DNA from: Gemmataceae bacterium
GTDB taxonomy: Bacteria > Planctomycetota > Planctomycetia > Gemmatales > Gemmataceae
DNA: 9,136 bases
Direction: 5' to 3'
Assembly: GCA_026418875.1 (NCBI GenBank)
Contig: JAOAAM010000602.1
Span: 1 to 9,136, forward strand
Shown: positions 7,791 to 9,136 of the stretch, piece by piece
Position numbering within the stretch: position 1 is the stretch's first letter
How the letters are laid out: each line of letters opens with the position of its first letter
Notes under the pieces: model-generated
Seen by the model: only the letters and a program-made list of their open reading frames with translations
Told to the model about the DNA's origin: nothing
The model's database searches: none
Translations under genes and position numbers: made by a program

Positions 7791-7826
7791 GAGCATTCCG
7801 AGCATTCCGAGCATCCCGAGCATCCT
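7791..7826 (+). repeat. Four tandem copies of a 9-bp unit
   Basis: GAGCATTCC, GAGCATTCC, GAGCATCCC and GAGCATCCT occur head to tail. The first two are identical and the last two differ by one and two bases. Each unit junction creates CCGAGC, which is complementary to GCTCGG at 7831-7836, so several alternative 6-bp hairpins are possible just before a short T-run (TGATTTT). It ends about 30 nt upstream of the fae -35 candidate. It could be a replication-slippage minisatellite, a terminator for upstream read-through, or an array of protein sites. Confidence 0.8.
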
Positions 7827-7855
7827 GACGGCTCGGTGATTTTCAGGCAGTGTCG

Positions 7856-7883
7856 TTGCACTTCGGGATCGCATCGCTATCAT
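7856..7883 (+). promoter_or_regulatory. Candidate sigma-70-type promoter for fae
   Basis: TTGCAC at 7856-7861 and TATCAT at 7878-7883 are separated by 16 nt. The -10 matches consensus at five of six positions and the -35 at its first three. A transcript starting near 7890 would have a leader of roughly 48 nt. The promoter lies inside the long in-frame upstream extension of fae (from 7725), which supports the ATG at 7938 as the true start. Confidence 0.5.
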
Positions 7884-7937
7884 TCCCGCAACCGCACAAC
7901 GCGAATCCTGAACCTATCCAACACGAGGTACTCACAC

Positions 7938-8435
7938 ATGTCGATGTTCATTGGCGAAGCCTTGGCCGGCGATGGGAATGAAGTGGCCCACATCGACTTG
8001 ATGATCGGCGACAAGAATGGCCCTGTCGGCCATGCGTTTGCGAACGCCTTGGCGAATCAATCCAACGGCCACACGAACTTGCTGGCGGTCCTCACGCCGA
8101 ACCTGATCTGCAAGCCGGCGACCGTCATGATTACCAAGGTGACGATCAAGAACCTGGCGCAAGCGACGCAGATGTTCGGGCCGGCCCAGGCGGCGGTTGC
8201 CCGGGCCGTCGCGGACAGCGTGGCGGAAGGTGTGATCCCGGCGTCCGACGCGGACAACCTGGTGATCGTGTGCGGCGTCTTCATTCACCCGCAGGCGAAG
8301 GACGACACCAAGATTTATCAGTTCAACTACGAAGCAACCAAGGCCGCCATCCGCAATGCGATGCGCGGCGAGCCGAAGATCGAAGAGATCTTGGCGAAGA
8401 AGGACTCGGCCAAGCACCCCTTCTCGCCGAAATGA
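7938..8435 (+). CDS. fae: Formaldehyde-activating enzyme
   Basis: A 165-residue cytoplasmic enzyme that accelerates condensation of formaldehyde with tetrahydromethanopterin to give 5,10-methylene-H4MPT. The N-terminus [19 protein letters not shown] (6-24) carries the conserved histidine (His18 here) proposed as the catalytic residue in the methylotroph enzyme. Other family motifs are [13 protein letters not shown] (48-60), KVTIKN (67-72), [11 protein letters not shown] (78-88), [12 protein letters not shown] (98-109), VFIHPQA (114-120), [14 protein letters not shown] (125-138) and the final KHPF (159-162). The length agrees with stand-alone Fae (about 165-170), with no fused hexulose-phosphate synthase domain. 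A GAGGT at 7924-7928 lies 9 nt before the ATG. It is followed 63 nt later by a methylene-H4MPT dehydrogenase gene, the next step of the pathway, so the two probably form an operon. In planctomycetes the pathway is thought to serve formaldehyde detoxification or C1 oxidation. Confidence 0.97.
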   Translation: MSMFIGEALAGDGNEVAHIDLMIGDKNGPVGHAFANALANQSNGHTNLLAVLTPNLICKPATVMITKVTIKNLAQATQMFGPAQAAVARAVADSVAEGVIPASDADNLVIVCGVFIHPQAKDDTKIYQFNYEATKAAIRNAMRGEPKIEEILAKKDSAKHPFSPK

Positions 8436-8454
8436 ACCGACGGATGCAGGGTAT

Positions 8455-8475
8455 GACCGGCTGGCCCGGCCGGTC
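8455..8475 (+). promoter_or_regulatory. Intercistronic hairpin between fae and mtdC
   Basis: GACCGGC (8455-8461) pairs perfectly with GCCGGTC (8469-8475) around a 7-nt loop. It lies in the 63-nt gap, 24 nt before the next start codon. No T-run follows, so it is more likely to stabilise the fae message or attenuate the downstream gene than to be a full terminator. The pairing is seen directly and the role is inferred. Confidence 0.4.
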
Positions 8476-8498
8476 GCTCGGAACGCCGGTGCCTTGCC

Positions 8499-9136
8499 AT
8501 GAGCGACAAACCACGCATTCTCATCCAGCTCGACACCGACCGACAAGCCAGTGTTTTCGACCGCGTGGTCGCGGTGGACGCTGGCTGCGAACACCTTTTT
8601 TGCTACGCAGGTGTTACTCCCGACCAGGTCACGTCGCTCATCCACGGGGCGATTTTCACCCGGGGGCCGCAAGACCTGCATCGCACGGCTGTCTTCATTG
8701 GCGGCAGCGACGTGGCGGCGGGTGAGTTGCTCTTGGAGGCCGTCCGCCGGGCGATGCTGCCCGATTGGGGGCTGCGTGTTTCGGTGCTGCTCGATGCCAA
8801 CGGCTGCAACACGACGGCGTCGGCCGCGGTTCGAGCGGCGGCTCGCCACCTGGCGTTGACCGGGACCCCAGCGCTTGTCTTGGGCGGCACGGGGCCTGTC
8901 GGTCAGCGAGTCGCCCGCTTGCTCGTTCGTGAAGGGGCCGTGGTGCGTGTCGGTTCTCGCCAGTTGGCACGGGCGGAAGCCGTTTGTGATGCCCTCCGAT
9001 CTCGCGGCGGCCCGGGGCAATTGATCCCGACCTCGACCTCCTCCGCCGACGAGTTGGCGCGAGCCGTCGAGGGGCAGGCGCTGATCATCGCGGCAGGAGC
9101 CGCCGGCGTCAATCTTCTTCCCCGGGCTGCCTGGCC
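8499..9136 (+). CDS. mtdC: Methylene-tetrahydromethanopterin dehydrogenase, MtdB/MtdC type (3' end beyond window)
   Basis: The first 212 residues of a cytoplasmic dehydrogenase that oxidises 5,10-methylene-H4MPT to methenyl-H4MPT with NAD(P). The frame stays open to the window edge; MtdB-type proteins are about 290-300 residues, so roughly 70% is present. The N-terminal pterin-binding part shows AVDAGCEHLFCYAGVT (25-40), IFTRGPQD (52-59) and TAVFIGGSD (63-71), each matching MtdB-type patterns. A Rossmann nucleotide-binding segment follows, with LVLGGTGPVG at 126-135 and strand-2 end VGSRQLARAE (151-160). The S-R there suggests NADP use, which is inference. IIAAGAAG (196-203) matches the family's 'SAGPAGI' region. 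The start at ATG 8499 has only a weak ribosome site. The symbol follows the MtdC class described from a Gemmata strain; mtdB would be the alternative. A plain methylene-H4F dehydrogenase (MtdA) is less likely given fae next door. Confidence 0.87.
   Translation, partial: MSDKPRILIQLDTDRQASVFDRVVAVDAGCEHLFCYAGVTPDQVTSLIHGAIFTRGPQDLHRTAVFIGGSDVAAGELLLEAVRRAMLPDWGLRVSVLLDANGCNTTASAAVRAAARHLALTGTPALVLGGTGPVGQRVARLLVREGAVVRVGSRQLARAEAVCDALRSRGGPGQLIPTSTSSADELARAVEGQALIIAAGAAGVNLLPRAAW

Larger units (their letters stand above)
7562..7937. other. 376-bp intergenic region before fae
   Basis: No convincing gene lies here. Short frames on both strands are arginine/proline-rich and lack ribosome sites. 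At the 5' edge CCGACA (7546-7551) and TGTCGG (7564-7569) could pair across the stop of the PQQ gene as a weak trailer hairpin. The middle contains a 9-bp tandem repeat, and the 3' part a promoter candidate and the fae ribosome site, listed separately. The stretch 7600-7785 shows no structure that I can interpret. Confidence 0.6.

Noticed and set aside
7791..7826. Tandem repeat as a CRISPR array
   Set aside because: The units are 9 bp and directly adjacent with no spacers, and no cas gene is present.
7606..7839. A 77-residue plus-strand frame between the PQQ gene and fae
   Set aside because: It has no ribosome site, an Arg/Gly/Pro-rich random-looking composition, and a tail that is just the translated tandem repeat (SIPSIP...).
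7725..7937. N-terminal extension of fae by 71 residues
   Set aside because: Family Fae proteins begin a few residues before the GEALxGDGNEV motif. The extension runs through the tandem repeat and the promoter candidate, and a good ribosome site precedes ATG 7938.
7932..9020. A 362-residue minus-strand frame opposite fae and mtdC
   Set aside because: It is Arg/His-rich and spans two well-recognised plus-strand genes and their gap, so it is an antisense shadow.

Overview
The window is a stretch of high-GC bacterial chromosome that reads like a Gemmata-type planctomycete. This placement is an inference. It rests on the pairing of formaldehyde-activating enzyme (fae) with a methylene-tetrahydromethanopterin dehydrogenase of the MtdB/MtdC type. 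It is also supported by a secreted protein carrying a planctomycete-style 'DWRTLRGNVQRTGY' PQQ-repeat opening, and by an alginate-export-type outer-membrane barrel. No rRNA, tRNA, CRISPR array or intact mobile element was seen.

Layout. Positions 1-291 are a leader without a convincing gene. They carry clustered TCCGAT motifs and a nested inverted repeat just ahead of the first gene. Positions 292-2124 (+) encode a secreted AlgE-type beta-barrel with a proline-rich N-terminal linker. It converges on a PA0069-type radical SAM gene (3286-2150, -), and the two 3' ends share a perfect 13-bp inverted repeat. Upstream of the radical SAM gene on the same strand, 99 bp away, is ffh (4837-3386, -), the SRP54 GTPase. 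A 189-bp divergent spacer carries a good ffh promoter candidate and separates ffh from a large exported PQQ-propeller protein with a helical C-terminal half (5027-7561, +). A 376-bp intergenic region follows, with a 4 x 9-bp tandem repeat and a promoter candidate. It leads into fae (7938-8435, +) and the start of mtdC/mtdB (8499 to the window edge, +).

How the genes work together. Fae condenses formaldehyde with tetrahydromethanopterin, and the dehydrogenase oxidises the resulting methylene-H4MPT. The two genes are therefore consecutive steps of H4MPT-linked formaldehyde oxidation or detoxification and form a probable operon that continues beyond the window. Ffh delivers membrane and secreted proteins to the translocon. 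The barrel protein and the PQQ protein both carry signal peptides and act outside the cytoplasm. The radical SAM protein belongs to a conserved family without an assigned reaction. Apart from fae-mtdC, the genes look like independent chromosomal units rather than one system. The least explained parts are the regulatory-looking DNA structures and the C-terminal half of the PQQ protein.
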